Of a stretch of DNA of 64,000 nucleotides, positions 9,052 through 18,975 are shown in pieces. Below the pieces are notes generated by a model. It was given only the letters and a program-made list of their open reading frames with translations, searched no databases and was not told where the DNA came from. Both the position numbers and the translations under genes were made by a program. This stretch comes from Chloroflexota bacterium (GTDB lineage: Bacteria; Chloroflexota; Limnocylindria; QHBO01), in assembly GCA_025699005.1 (NCBI GenBank), contig JAILWI010000001.1:844908-908907 (forward strand), read 5' to 3'. Every line of letters starts with the position of its first letter. Position 1 is the first letter of the stretch.

Positions 9052-10575
9052 TCACGGAAGCGTTGCGAGCACAGGCTGCCAGATTGTCTGCATGGCCGAT
9101 GCGTCGGCCGGCCCGAGCAGCATCGGTTCGGTGCCATCTGGCCTGACCATCCAGAGCTGTGCGCCGGGACCGTCGGCGGTGCCCATGACTGTGTAGAGGA
9201 CCCACTGGCCACTCGGCGACCATATTGCGCCACCGGTCCCGGCCTCGGCACGAGCAATGATCGTCCCACCCTGACCGGCGCCGTCGAGACGCACCAGACC
9301 GTCGGGCGTGGGCACCAGCATCGACGAGCCGTCGGGTGACCATTGAGGGACGCCCGTGACTGCGGCGCCGTCCAGGAGCACCTCCGGCTCGCCGCCAGCC
9401 GCAGGCACGACAAACGCCTGGGTCGGCTCCTCGCCGGAGAGGTCATAGCGGACGAAGCCGATGCTTGCACCGTCGGGCGACCAAGAGAAGGCTCCCTCGT
9501 ACGCGGGCCCGGTCAGCTTGCGCAGATTGCTGCCGTCCGCGTCGACCACGAAGATGGCACTTGGGATGTCGCCGTAGGCCGGTTCTCCGTCAGCACACTC
9601 GGCGCAGTCGCGACCGACGAAGGCGATTCGACTCCCGTCCGGCGACCACGCCAGCAGACCAGCGCCAACTGCGCTGCCGATCGTCCGGGCATCGGCACCT
9701 GCGACGCTGACAACGATGCCGTCGAGGCCGACCCACGCCAGGCGTCCGTCCGGGGACCATGCGGGGGCGTAGGCATCGACTGCCACCTCACGCCGATCGG
9801 TGCCGTCCGCATTCATCACCACCACCGACGTACCGGCGGTCGTGGCCACCTCGGCGGCGATGGTGCTCCCGTCCGGCGAGAAGCTCCAGCCCAGAATGTC
9901 GTCCGTCGCCACCGTGGCGAGGTCGGCGTCACCGAACGGCGTGACTCGCACGTGGACCGCCTCGTCCCCGCAGCCGACACATCGGAACGCGACCGCGCCA
10001 TCCTCCACCAGCCGCAGCCAGCCGTGATCCGATCCCGCAGCCACCCAACCGGTGAGCGAAGTCCCCGGCCCGATGCGAACCTCGTACCAGTCCATGCCGT
10101 CAGCCGTCTCGACGTTCCCCGATGTGCCCATCAGCTGGCCACGGCGCAGCGTGGCGACCACGTCGCCGGCACCCGAGGGCTCGCTTCGCAGGCGCAGCCC
10201 GTCGCCCTCGGCGAAGAGGATCCTGCCAGCCAGATTCGTCGGGGCTGCTGACTCCAGAGGCGTGGCCGCTGTGGTCGGCTGCGTGCTCGCCGAAGATGCG
10301 GGCTCGGGGCTCGCGACCATCGACGCGCTCGGCTCGGGAGAGGCGCTGGCGTCGACGACCAGCGGCAGTCGGACCAGCCCGGACCCGAACGCCGCGGCGG
10401 CGACGAGGGTCACCAGGAGCAGGGCCGCCGCGAGTAGCAGGAACGGTGACCGTCGCGGCTCGGCGGTGCGAGCCGTGAGGCTGAGACGCCCGAACAGTGC
10501 TTCGGCGAAGGCCGGATCCGGCTCCCGGTCAACCTCCAGTGCACGGAGCAGCCCCCGGATCTGGTCGTCATGCAT
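9052..10575 (-). CDS. Membrane-anchored SH3 / TolB-like beta-propeller protein, putative anti-sigma partner
   Basis: The protein is 507 aa. The start is the ATG at 10575 (MHDDQIRGLLRALEVDREPD), overlapping the last codons of the sigma factor gene by 8 nt. A short cytosolic N-terminus (about 50 aa) is followed by one membrane span (LLLAAALLLVTLVAAAAFGSGL), a Ser/Pro/Thr-rich linker, a bacterial SH3-like segment (LRLRSEPSGAGDVV...GWVAAG), and at least six PD40/TolB repeats (WSPDGSRIAFVG, FSWSPDGASIGFVR and similar). Its coupling to an ECF sigma gene and single-pass topology suggest a signal-sensing anti-sigma factor, but the N-terminus matches no anti-sigma domain I can name. Confidence 0.75.
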   Translation of the reverse strand: MHDDQIRGLLRALEVDREPDPAFAEALFGRLSLTARTAEPRRSPFLLLAAALLLVTLVAAAAFGSGLVRLPLVVDASASPEPSASMVASPEPASSASTQPTTAATPLESAAPTNLAGRILFAEGDGLRLRSEPSGAGDVVATLRRGQLMGTSGNVETADGMDWYEVRIGPGTSLTGWVAAGSDHGWLRLVEDGAVAFRCVGCGDEAVHVRVTPFGDADLATVATDDILGWSFSPDGSTIAAEVATTAGTSVVVMNADGTDRREVAVDAYAPAWSPDGRLAWVGLDGIVVSVAGADARTIGSAVGAGLLAWSPDGSRIAFVGRDCAECADGEPAYGDIPSAIFVVDADGSNLRKLTGPAYEGAFSWSPDGASIGFVRYDLSGEEPTQAFVVPAAGGEPEVLLDGAAVTGVPQWSPDGSSMLVPTPDGLVRLDGAGQGGTIIARAEAGTGGAIWSPSGQWVLYTVMGTADGPGAQLWMVRPDGTEPMLLGPADASAMQTIWQPVLATLP

Positions 10576-11119
10576 CGGTCTGATCTCCGTAGGCGACCCG
10601 GAATGCCTCTCGGGCGCGAGCGAGCAGTGATTCGGTGGCCTTCTCGGTGCGACCGATCGCCGAGGCGACCTCGCGGACGGAGAGGCCATCGAGGTAACGG
10701 AACAGCAGCGCCAAGCGCTGGTCGGCCGGAAGCCGGCGTAGTGTGGCCTCGACCGCATTGCGCATCTCGACGCTCTGCCAGCGGGTGTCGACGCCGGTAC
10801 GGTGCGCGGTGATGAGCTGGTCGTGCCGACGCGTCTCGCGCGCATGGCGCCGGTAGTGGTCGATGAGCCGATTGCGCGCGATGGCGCACAGCCAGGTCAG
10901 CACGTCGGACCGTCCATCGAATCGGTCCCGATTGCGGAGCGCCGCGACGAAGGTCTGCTGGGTCAGCTCCTCTGCCAGCGCATCGTCGCCGGCGCAGCGT
11001 GCGGCCAGATAGCGATACACGCGAGGCAGCGTGGCGTCGTACCAGTCGCGAAAGCGTGCGTCATCCCGTACGACTCTGGCGAGGTCCCCTCGCGTCACCA
11101 TGGCCATGGGTTCGGTCAT
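10568..11119 (-). CDS. ECF RNA polymerase sigma factor (sigma-70 family)
   Basis: The protein is 183 aa from the ATG at 11119 (MTEPMAMVTRGDLARVV). Region 2 is seen in LPRVYRYLAARCAGDDALAEELTQQTFVAALRNRDRFDGRSDVLTWLCAIARNRLIDHYRR. Region 4 is seen in LRRLPADQRLALLFRYLDGLSVREVASAIGRTEKATESLLARAREAFR. In-frame ATGs at 11107 and 11101 are alternative starts. It should direct transcription to a small regulon and be controlled by the coupled downstream membrane protein. Confidence 0.93.
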   Translation of the reverse strand: MTEPMAMVTRGDLARVVRDDARFRDWYDATLPRVYRYLAARCAGDDALAEELTQQTFVAALRNRDRFDGRSDVLTWLCAIARNRLIDHYRRHARETRRHDQLITAHRTGVDTRWQSVEMRNAVEATLRRLPADQRLALLFRYLDGLSVREVASAIGRTEKATESLLARAREAFRVAYGDQTDA

Positions 11120-11172
11120 CTTGCACTCATCCAATGGCGGCCTGCATCGCCTCGTCCGCGATGCCTCACCCG

Positions 11173-11586
11173 TTAGACGTTCCGCCGGACCGAAATCCCT
11201 CGTTGGATGCCATGGAGGCGGGCAACCGCCATACGGATGCCCGCCGTCAGGCCGATCAGCGTGGGAACCGCGGCGAGCGCCTGAGCATCCAGGCTGGCCG
11301 TCGTCATCACGATCCACATCGCCACCGCCAGCGGAAGGAAGGCCGCCACGATGCCGGCCCACACGCTCAATCCCCGCCATCGTCCGGTGGCGCCGATCCA
11401 TGCGGCGGCCGCGAGCGAAAGCGTGCCGACCGCGATGCCGGCGAGCACAAGCGGCGCATCGAATCGCGAGCCCGCGGTGAGAGCTTCCCAGGTATGCCCG
11501 GCGGTGAGGAGCAACGCCCCACCCCCGACCACCGCGTACCACGCCCTCGCCAGGGCCAGGCTTCGCGATGGCCGGTCGTGGTCCAT
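11173..11586 (-). CDS. Small integral membrane protein, hypothetical
   Basis: The protein is 137 aa from the ATG at 11586, with GAAGG just upstream. Four hydrophobic segments are visible (WYAVVGGGALLLTAG, APLVLAGIAVGTLSLAAAAWIG, VWAGIVAAFLPLAVAMWIV, ALAAVPTLIGLTAGI). I do not recognise the family. It is divergent from the TetR gene and 53 nt upstream of the sigma gene on the same strand, so it may be the TetR target or part of the sigma operon. Confidence 0.65.
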   Translation of the reverse strand: MDHDRPSRSLALARAWYAVVGGGALLLTAGHTWEALTAGSRFDAPLVLAGIAVGTLSLAAAAWIGATGRWRGLSVWAGIVAAFLPLAVAMWIVMTTASLDAQALAAVPTLIGLTAGIRMAVARLHGIQRGISVRRNV

Positions 11587-11650
11587 GGCCTTCACAGATG
11601 TGGCGCCGGGTACATGGCGCAGGTGCGCATCACATCGATCATGACGCGGA

Positions 11651-12456
11651 ATGGTAGCGCGGTCCCGATCCTCTTCAAGATCCAACACGATGACGGGACG
11701 AAGCCATCCGTTTAGCGTCCCATCTGGATCTGCGAGCCACGCAGAGGGGCGGGCTCTGGCGCCGACGCTGGGGACGTGCGCGGCCAGGGCCAGGCGGCGA
11801 GGGACGCTCAGCAGGGAGCGCGTGCTTGGCGCTGCGCTAGTCCTCGCTGATGAAGGCGGGCTCGAGTCAGTGACCATGAACGCCATCGGTCGGCGGTTGG
11901 GGGTGCAGGCGATGTCGCTATACCGGTACGTCGAGGACAAGGCGGACCTCCTCGATGGACTCGCCGTGCTCGTGATCTCCGAGGTCGAGATGCCGAGCAG
12001 CTCGGCCGACTGGAAGGCGGCGATGCGGCAGCGAGCGTTCTCGGCCCGCCGGGTCTTCGCGCGCCACCCCTGGGCGATCGCCTGGTCGAATCGCGGCCGC
12101 GACCGGGCGCCGCCACGCTGCGCCATCACGAGTGGGTGCTGGGCGTTCTGCTCGAGGCCGGCTTCCCGGTCACCGTGGCGGGACACGCCTACAGCCTCAT
12201 CGACAGCTACATCTACGGCTTTGCGCTTCAGGAGCCGAACGTGACCTATGACAGCCCCGCGGAGCAGGCGGAGGTCGGCCAGGCCGCCCTCCGGCAGCTG
12301 CCCCCCGACGAGTACCCGCACCTCGCACGGATGGCCAGGGAGTTCATCGAGGCGGGCACCGGGTACGGCGAAGCATTCGAGTTTGGGCTCGAGCTGATCC
12401 TCGACGGCATCGAGAAGGCCCGTGTCCAGGCGGCTCCGCGCGCGTCGGAGACGTGA
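11651..12456 (+). pseudogene. TetR/AcrR family regulator, frameshifted
   Basis: Frame 2 encodes the N-terminal HTH domain (SRERVLGAALVLADEGGLESVTMNAIGRRLGVQAMSLYRYVEDKADLLDGL) and continues to HPWAIA. Frame 1 then encodes the typical TetR C-terminal domain (RPGAATLRHHEWVLGVLLEAGFPVTVAGHAYSLIDSYIYGFALQE ... ELILDGIEKAR). Restoring one C in the CC at 12081-12082 rejoins the frames as AIALVESRPRPGAATLRHHEW. This is therefore one gene with a 1-base deletion, or a sequencing or assembly error in a C run. The exact start is uncertain (ATG at 11651 or 11690). The likely target is the divergent membrane protein gene. Confidence 0.8.
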
Positions 12457-12481
12457 CGCTCGCCGGTCTCCCTGTTGCAGG

Positions 12482-12508
12482 CTGATGCATTAACGTCAGT
12501 CGCATCAG
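12482..12508. promoter_or_regulatory. Inverted repeat upstream of ptsH
   Basis: CTGATGC (12482-12488) and GCATCAG (12502-12508) form a perfect 7-bp inverted repeat with a 13-bp centre, about 40 bp before the HPr start. It could be an operator or an mRNA hairpin. Confidence 0.35.
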
Positions 12509-12549
12509 GTCGGCATCCGGCGCCTGCCGCACATGAAGGAGGAAGCACC

Positions 12550-12822
12550 ATGGCGCAGCGCGAGGTCATCGTCGGTTCCCGCGTCGGTTTGCACGCCCGG
12601 CCTGCCGCCCTGTTCGTGAAGACGGTATCGGCGCAGCCGGTAAAGATGACGATCCGCAAGGGCGACGGCGCGCCGGTCGACGCTCGCAGCATTCTGCGGG
12701 TCCTGGCGCTCGGCGCGAAGCACGGCGACACCGTGGTGCTCGAGGCCGATGGCGAGGGAGCCGAGGAAGCCCTCGACGCCGTCGCGACGGTGGTCGCCGA
12801 AGACCACGACGATCCGGCCTGA
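12550..12822 (+). CDS. ptsH: Phosphocarrier protein HPr
   Basis: The protein is 90 aa. The start at 12550 is fixed by a strong AAGGAGGA Shine-Dalgarno 6 nt upstream. His15 sits in the active-site motif GLHARPAALF. The regulatory-serine region is present as RSILRVLALGAKHGD. HPr takes phosphate from enzyme I and passes it to EII proteins or regulators. The EI gene begins 8 nt downstream. No EII is in the window, so the pair may serve a distant EII, a DhaM-type kinase or a regulatory role. Confidence 0.93.
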   Translation: MAQREVIVGSRVGLHARPAALFVKTVSAQPVKMTIRKGDGAPVDARSILRVLALGAKHGDTVVLEADGEGAEEALDAVATVVAEDHDDPA

Positions 12823-12829
12823 GGCCGAT

Positions 12830-14473
<1,644 letters not shown>

Positions 14474-14483
14474 GAGACGTCGC

Positions 14484-16406
14484 TCAACCGCCGAGGGCCC
14501 GGGCGACGACGACGGCCGCCGCCGCGGACCAGCCCTGCGGCCGGCAGGCGGCGGGGTAGGGGATCGCACGTGCCGACTCTTCCCGCGAGACGCCGGCGAA
14601 CAACTCGGGCAGGCGCCAATCGAACGAGGCGGCGGCGGCGAGGAGGCCCTCGGCCACGATGCGGGCTTCGTCGGCGAATCCGTCGGCGAGCATGCCGTCG
14701 ATGATCATCGCCGTGTCGTGCGGCCACACCGCACCGGCGTGATAGCGCATCGGCCAGTAGCCGGCGTTCGTGGTCGACAGGGTGCGGATGCCGAAGCCCG
14801 AGAACAGCGTTGGATCCATGAGTCGCTCGACCACGGCGCGCCGCTCATCGGCGTCGAGCATGCCCGTGCCCAGCAGGTGGCCCATGTTCGACGCGATGCC
14901 GTCGACGGCTCGTCCGCGCGCATCGAGTGCCACCGCAGGATACCGCGCTCCGGTGTCAGGGTCGCTGACCCAGAACGCGGCGCGGAACCGGTCCGCCATG
15001 GAGTCGCGCCAGGATCGCAGGTCGGCGGCCCCGGGACGGCCCAGCGCGTCGAGCATGTCGGCGGCGTGATGCGCGGCGCGGAACGCATAGCCCTGGACCT
15101 CGCAGAGGGCGATCGGCCCATCCGCCAACGATCCATCGGCCCAGCGCACGGCATCGCCCGAGTCCTTCCACCCCTGGTTCGCCAGGCCGTGCCCGGTCGG
15201 GTCGTGATAGGTGAGGAAGCCGCGAGGGTCGGCCGCCGCCGCTTCACGCATCCAGCCGACGGCCGCCTCGAGGTGCGGTGCGAGCGTGGCGACCTCGTCG
15301 ATCGGCATCCCGGCGCGCCACGCGTCGTGAAGGAGTGAGATCCACAGCGGCGTCGCATCGACGGTCCCGAAGTAGCGGGGCGGCAGGACGAGCCGCTTGC
15401 TGGCCCCCGCGTGCTCCGTCGCATCGCGCCGCAGCTCGTGAACGATCCTCCCTGGGGCCTCGGCGGTAGCGGTGTCGTGGGCTGTTCCCTGGAGGTGAGC
15501 CAGGGCGGCGAGCGTGCCACGGGCGATCGCCGGTGCCGCGGGCAGGAGCAGGCTCGCGGAGATGATGCTGTCGCGCCCGAAGAGCGTAAGGAACCATGGC
15601 GCGCCGGCGCCGATGAAGGGCGCCTCGGGCACCCCACGCAACGTGAGCTCGAGACCCTCGAGATCGTCGAATGCCTGACGCACAAGCCGGCCGAGGTCGT
15701 GCGCGCGACCGTTCGGGATGGGCACCTGCTCCGCCGCGGCGGCAACCGTTCGGCTGGTGGGCGCGGCGACGATCGCGCCGCTGTCGGCGGCCTGGAGCGA
15801 CCAGCTCCCCGTGTCCGACCCACCGGGCCCGGCGCTGAACCGCCAGGCGATCTCGAAGCCGGTGTCATCGTGGGATCGGGCGCCGTCGGCCGCGACGCGG
15901 ACCTGGACCCGATGATCCGTGGTGGACCAGCCGTCGCCCGCCATGACAACGGCCGGGACCTCCTCCCCGACGCCCGCCTTGATGATGTGCATCGGCGTTG
16001 CATCCGGCGCAATGCGCAACCTGAGCGTGGCGGCCACCGCGCGGCTCGACGCGTTGCGGAGGGTGATCGTTTCCGAGATGGCGTCGCCGGTCACGGCTCG
16101 CCTGCGGACGAGCAGCACTTCGGGATCGATCATGGAGCCGCCACGACGGAGCACCGAGCGCAGCTCCTGGTGCCGCGGCACGGCGTAATCGGTCGACAGG
16201 TGCGAGACCGACCACCCGTCGACCCGAAGCGTGAGCTCGCGGACGATGCGGGTGTCGCCGACGTAGACGCCTTGCACGCCCGCCCCGGCGCCGATCGACC
16301 CGTCCTGGGTGGTCCACGCCTGCATCGGCGCCGCCAGGAGGCACGCCAGGTCATGGAGGAACGGCTGCTCGGCGCTGTGGACGTGTTTCGGGGCGTCGTC
16401 GGCCAT
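14484..16406 (-). CDS. Glycogen-debranching-type (GDE_N_bis / MGH1-like) glycoside hydrolase
   Basis: The protein is 640 aa. The start at 16406 (MADDAPKHVHSAEQPF) is chosen because GAGGAG lies 4-5 nt upstream; an ATG 12 nt earlier overlaps this ribosome site. The N-terminal beta domain (QDGSIGAGAGVQGVYVGDTRIVRELTLRVDG) is typical of amylo-1,6-glucosidase-like proteins. An (alpha/alpha)6-type catalytic half has APWFLTLFGRDSIISASLLL, GWKDSGDAVRW and WPMRYHAGAVWPHDTAMI. The likely role is cytosolic cleavage of an alpha-linked oligosaccharide; substrate unknown. It is divergent from the lacI/ABC operon around a palindromic operator, so the two are probably co-regulated. Confidence 0.85.
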   Translation of the reverse strand: MADDAPKHVHSAEQPFLHDLACLLAAPMQAWTTQDGSIGAGAGVQGVYVGDTRIVRELTLRVDGWSVSHLSTDYAVPRHQELRSVLRRGGSMIDPEVLLVRRRAVTGDAISETITLRNASSRAVAATLRLRIAPDATPMHIIKAGVGEEVPAVVMAGDGWSTTDHRVQVRVAADGARSHDDTGFEIAWRFSAGPGGSDTGSWSLQAADSGAIVAAPTSRTVAAAAEQVPIPNGRAHDLGRLVRQAFDDLEGLELTLRGVPEAPFIGAGAPWFLTLFGRDSIISASLLLPAAPAIARGTLAALAHLQGTAHDTATAEAPGRIVHELRRDATEHAGASKRLVLPPRYFGTVDATPLWISLLHDAWRAGMPIDEVATLAPHLEAAVGWMREAAAADPRGFLTYHDPTGHGLANQGWKDSGDAVRWADGSLADGPIALCEVQGYAFRAAHHAADMLDALGRPGAADLRSWRDSMADRFRAAFWVSDPDTGARYPAVALDARGRAVDGIASNMGHLLGTGMLDADERRAVVERLMDPTLFSGFGIRTLSTTNAGYWPMRYHAGAVWPHDTAMIIDGMLADGFADEARIVAEGLLAAAASFDWRLPELFAGVSREESARAIPYPAACRPQGWSAAAAVVVARALGG

Positions 16407-16474
16407 CGATCTCCTCATGCTACGCCCGGCGGGGTTGACAACCGGCGCAACGCGATTCACGATGACGATACCGC

Positions 16475-16490
16475 ATTTGAACGTTCAAAT
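16475..16490. promoter_or_regulatory. LacI-family operator (perfect 16-bp palindrome)
   Basis: ATTTGAACGTTCAAAT is a perfect palindrome with a central CG, the usual form of LacI-family operators. It lies 43 bp before the lacI start and 69 bp before the divergent hydrolase start. A TTGACA hexamer at 16435-16440 may be part of the rightward promoter, though its -10 is weak. Confidence 0.75.
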
Positions 16491-16532
16491 CGACGGCGAA
16501 TATCTCCGGAAATCCGCAGGGAAGTGGAGAAG

Positions 16533-17612
16533 ATGGGCGCTCGGCGACCCACGCTGGAATCGCTGGCCACGGAGCTCGGCGTGTCCCGCCAGACGGTGTG
16601 GAACGTGCTGAATCGGCCGTCGGTGGTGGCCGAGCCGACCCGTGAGCGCGTCGCCGCCGCCGTCGATGCCGCGGGCTATGTCCCGTCCCGCGCCGGTCGC
16701 CAGCTGCGGACGCAGCGATCTCACGCCATCGGCATTCGTCTGATGCCGACCTTCGATGGCATCAACGGGCACATCCTTGATACCTTCGTCCACGAGCTCG
16801 CGGAGCATGCCCACCGTTCCGACTACCGGCTCGCGCTCTTCGCCGCCGCCAACGAGGCCGACGAGATCGCCACCTACGCCCGGATGCGGGCCGCGAACGA
16901 GATCGATGGCGTGGTCCTGACCTCCACGACCATCGACGACGAGCGCATCGCCTGGCTCCTCGAGAACGACGTCCCGTTCGTGTCCTTCGGCCGGCCGTGG
17001 CGTCGCGACGTGGATGCCTCGACCGCACCCCACGACTGGGTCGACGTCGACGGAGCCGCCGGGACCGAGGCGGTCACCCGCCGCCTGCTGGCGGACGGCC
17101 ACTCCCGAATCGGATACCTGTCGTGGCCGGCGCAGCCCGACGTCGGTGGCGACCGCCTCGCCGGCTGGCAGCGCGCCATGCGCGACGCCTCGGACGAGCG
17201 CGACCTCTCCACCCTCATCGCCGAGTGCTCGAATGACGTGACCGATGCGCGGCGTGCGGCCCGGCAGCTGCTTGACCGCGGAGTCACCGCGGTCGTGTGC
17301 GCGTCCGACACGCTCGCGCTCGGGGCTCGAGCCGCACTCGGCGCTCGAAGTGCTGATGCACGACGCGTCCCGATCGTCGGCTTCGACGACACCCCCGTTG
17401 CTCGCGCGCTGGGCATCAGCTCGGTCGCTCAGCCGATCGTTCGCGCGGCGCGCACCTCGGTCTCGCTCCTCGTGAGCCGGCTGGCCGAGGAACGGCCGCC
17501 CGAGCACGTCCTGCTTTCCCCGTCACCGGTGTTCCGCGACTCCGAGATCGCCACACCGTCGTTGTTCGAGAGCGTCGGAACCATCCAGGAGAAGGAGATC
17601 ACCAACCCATGA
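16533..17612 (+). CDS. LacI family transcriptional regulator
   Basis: The protein is 359 aa from the ATG at 16533 (MGARRPTLESLATELGVSRQTVWNVLNRP), with GGAG upstream. The N-terminal LacI HTH and hinge (ATELGVSRQTVWNVLNRPSVVAEPTRERVAAAVDAAGYVPS) are followed by a periplasmic-binding-like sugar sensor (VDVDGAAGTEAVTRRLLADGHSRIGYLS, VVCASDTLALGARAAL, VPIVGFDDTPVARAL). It overlaps the binding-protein gene by ATGA, making it the first gene of the operon and probably autoregulated through the palindrome upstream. Confidence 0.93.
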   Translation: MGARRPTLESLATELGVSRQTVWNVLNRPSVVAEPTRERVAAAVDAAGYVPSRAGRQLRTQRSHAIGIRLMPTFDGINGHILDTFVHELAEHAHRSDYRLALFAAANEADEIATYARMRAANEIDGVVLTSTTIDDERIAWLLENDVPFVSFGRPWRRDVDASTAPHDWVDVDGAAGTEAVTRRLLADGHSRIGYLSWPAQPDVGGDRLAGWQRAMRDASDERDLSTLIAECSNDVTDARRAARQLLDRGVTAVVCASDTLALGARAALGARSADARRVPIVGFDDTPVARALGISSVAQPIVRAARTSVSLLVSRLAEERPPEHVLLSPSPVFRDSEIATPSLFESVGTIQEKEITNP

Positions 17613-18895
17613 CTCACCGATTTCCGCGCGTGCCGGCCATTCTCGCCGCATCCGCGCTCCTGCTCGCCGCCTGTGGCAGCGGCTTCGAATCGGAGGCGCC
17701 CGGGTCGACGCCCCCCGGGTCCGCGGATCCCGGGTCGTCAACCGATGCCAGCACTCCGGCAGAGCCCGGTGCGGATCTGACGATTCTCATTGGCTCATCC
17801 GGCGACGCCGAGACGAACCTCGTGAATGACCTCGTCGCCGAATGGTCGGCTGAGTCCGGCGTGAATGCCGAGGTCGTGGTCGCCTCGGACCTCAACCAGC
17901 AGCTCTCCCAGGGCTTCAGCTCGAACAACCCGCCCGACCTGTTCTACCTGTCGACCGACCAGATGGCTGCGTATGCCGCCACCGACTCGCTCGAGCCGTA
18001 CGCCGAGTCGCTGTCGAACGCCGACGACTTTTACCCGAACCTGCGTGAGGCATTCACGTATGACGGCCAGTTCATGTGCGCGCCGAAGGACTTCTCGACC
18101 CTGGCGCTCATCATCAACGAAGACATGTGGACCGATGCTGGCCTGACCGAAGACGATATCCCGACGACCTGGGAGGAGCTCGCCTCGGTCGCCGAGCAGC
18201 TGACCACCGACGAGCGTGTCGGTCTTGCCTACGGTCCGGAGGTCCAGCGCATCGGCGTCTTTATGGCCGAGGCAGGCGGTGCGTTCATCGATGACGACGG
18301 CACGACGGCCGTGGTCGACTCGCCGGAGAATGCCGAGGCGCTCCAGTACGTGAAGGACCAAATGGCGGCTGGCTCGTTCAGCTACTCGTCAGACCTCGGC
18401 GCGGGCTGGGGTGGCGAGGCGTTCGGCAACGGGCTGGCGGCCATGGTGATCGAAGGCAACTGGATTGCCGGCGCGATGACGAACGATTTCCCGGACGTCA
18501 ACTACATCGTCGCCGAGCTGCCGGAGGGACCCGGCGGTAAGGGGACCATCCAGTACACGAACTGCTGGGGCATGGCGGCGCTCTCGGACAACATTCCGGG
18601 CGCGATCTCGCTCGTCGAGCACCTGACGAGCACCGAGTCCCAGCTGGCCGCGGCCGAGGCCTTCGGCGTGATGCCGTCGGTGGCATCGGCGGCGGAGGAG
18701 TGGAAGTCAGCGTTCCCGGAGTTCGCGGCGTTCATCGATGGTGCCGAGTACGCCATCAACCTCCCGTCGCAGCCGGGGACCGGCGACGTGATCGCCGACT
18801 TCAACTCCCAGCTCGAAACGCTGCCGGCCACCGAGCCGGAGACGATCCTGGCAAGCGTCCAGCAGAGCCTGCAGGCGGCGCTGGACGATCAGTAG
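17609..18895 (+). CDS. Sugar ABC transporter substrate-binding lipoprotein
   Basis: The protein is 428 aa. It has a lipoprotein signal with lipobox LLLAACGSG, then an acidic Ser/Pro-rich tether, then a family 1 solute-binding fold (ADLTILIGSSGDAETNLVNDLVAEWSAESGVNAEVVVASDLNQQLSQGF, and AAMVIEGNWIAGAM). It captures a sugar outside the membrane for the two downstream permeases. Its ATG overlaps the lacI stop, with AGGAGAAGGAG upstream. The linked hydrolase-like gene suggests an oligosaccharide. Confidence 0.92.
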   Translation: MTHRFPRVPAILAASALLLAACGSGFESEAPGSTPPGSADPGSSTDASTPAEPGADLTILIGSSGDAETNLVNDLVAEWSAESGVNAEVVVASDLNQQLSQGFSSNNPPDLFYLSTDQMAAYAATDSLEPYAESLSNADDFYPNLREAFTYDGQFMCAPKDFSTLALIINEDMWTDAGLTEDDIPTTWEELASVAEQLTTDERVGLAYGPEVQRIGVFMAEAGGAFIDDDGTTAVVDSPENAEALQYVKDQMAAGSFSYSSDLGAGWGGEAFGNGLAAMVIEGNWIAGAMTNDFPDVNYIVAELPEGPGGKGTIQYTNCWGMAALSDNIPGAISLVEHLTSTESQLAAAEAFGVMPSVASAAEEWKSAFPEFAAFIDGAEYAINLPSQPGTGDVIADFNSQLETLPATEPETILASVQQSLQAALDDQ

Positions 18896-18907
18896 GCTTT
18901 CCTCCAC

Positions 18908-18939
18908 GGTCCGGGGTGTCGTCCGCGATGCCCCGGACC
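18908..18939 (+). terminator. Intra-operon hairpin between binding protein and permease
   Basis: GGTCCGGGG (18908-18916) pairs with CCCCGGACC (18931-18939), a 9-bp GC stem with a 14-nt loop, 12 nt after the binding-protein stop. It probably stabilises or partially terminates the transcript so that binding protein is made in excess. Confidence 0.6.
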
Positions 18940-18975
18940 CCGTCCACCTGACCCGATCCAGCGGTTGAGGGCGAG

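Noticed and set aside
16435-16463. TTGACA as the lacI operon promoter
   Set aside because: The -35 is perfect, but at 16-18 bp spacing no convincing -10 follows, so it was kept only as a comment in the operator entry.
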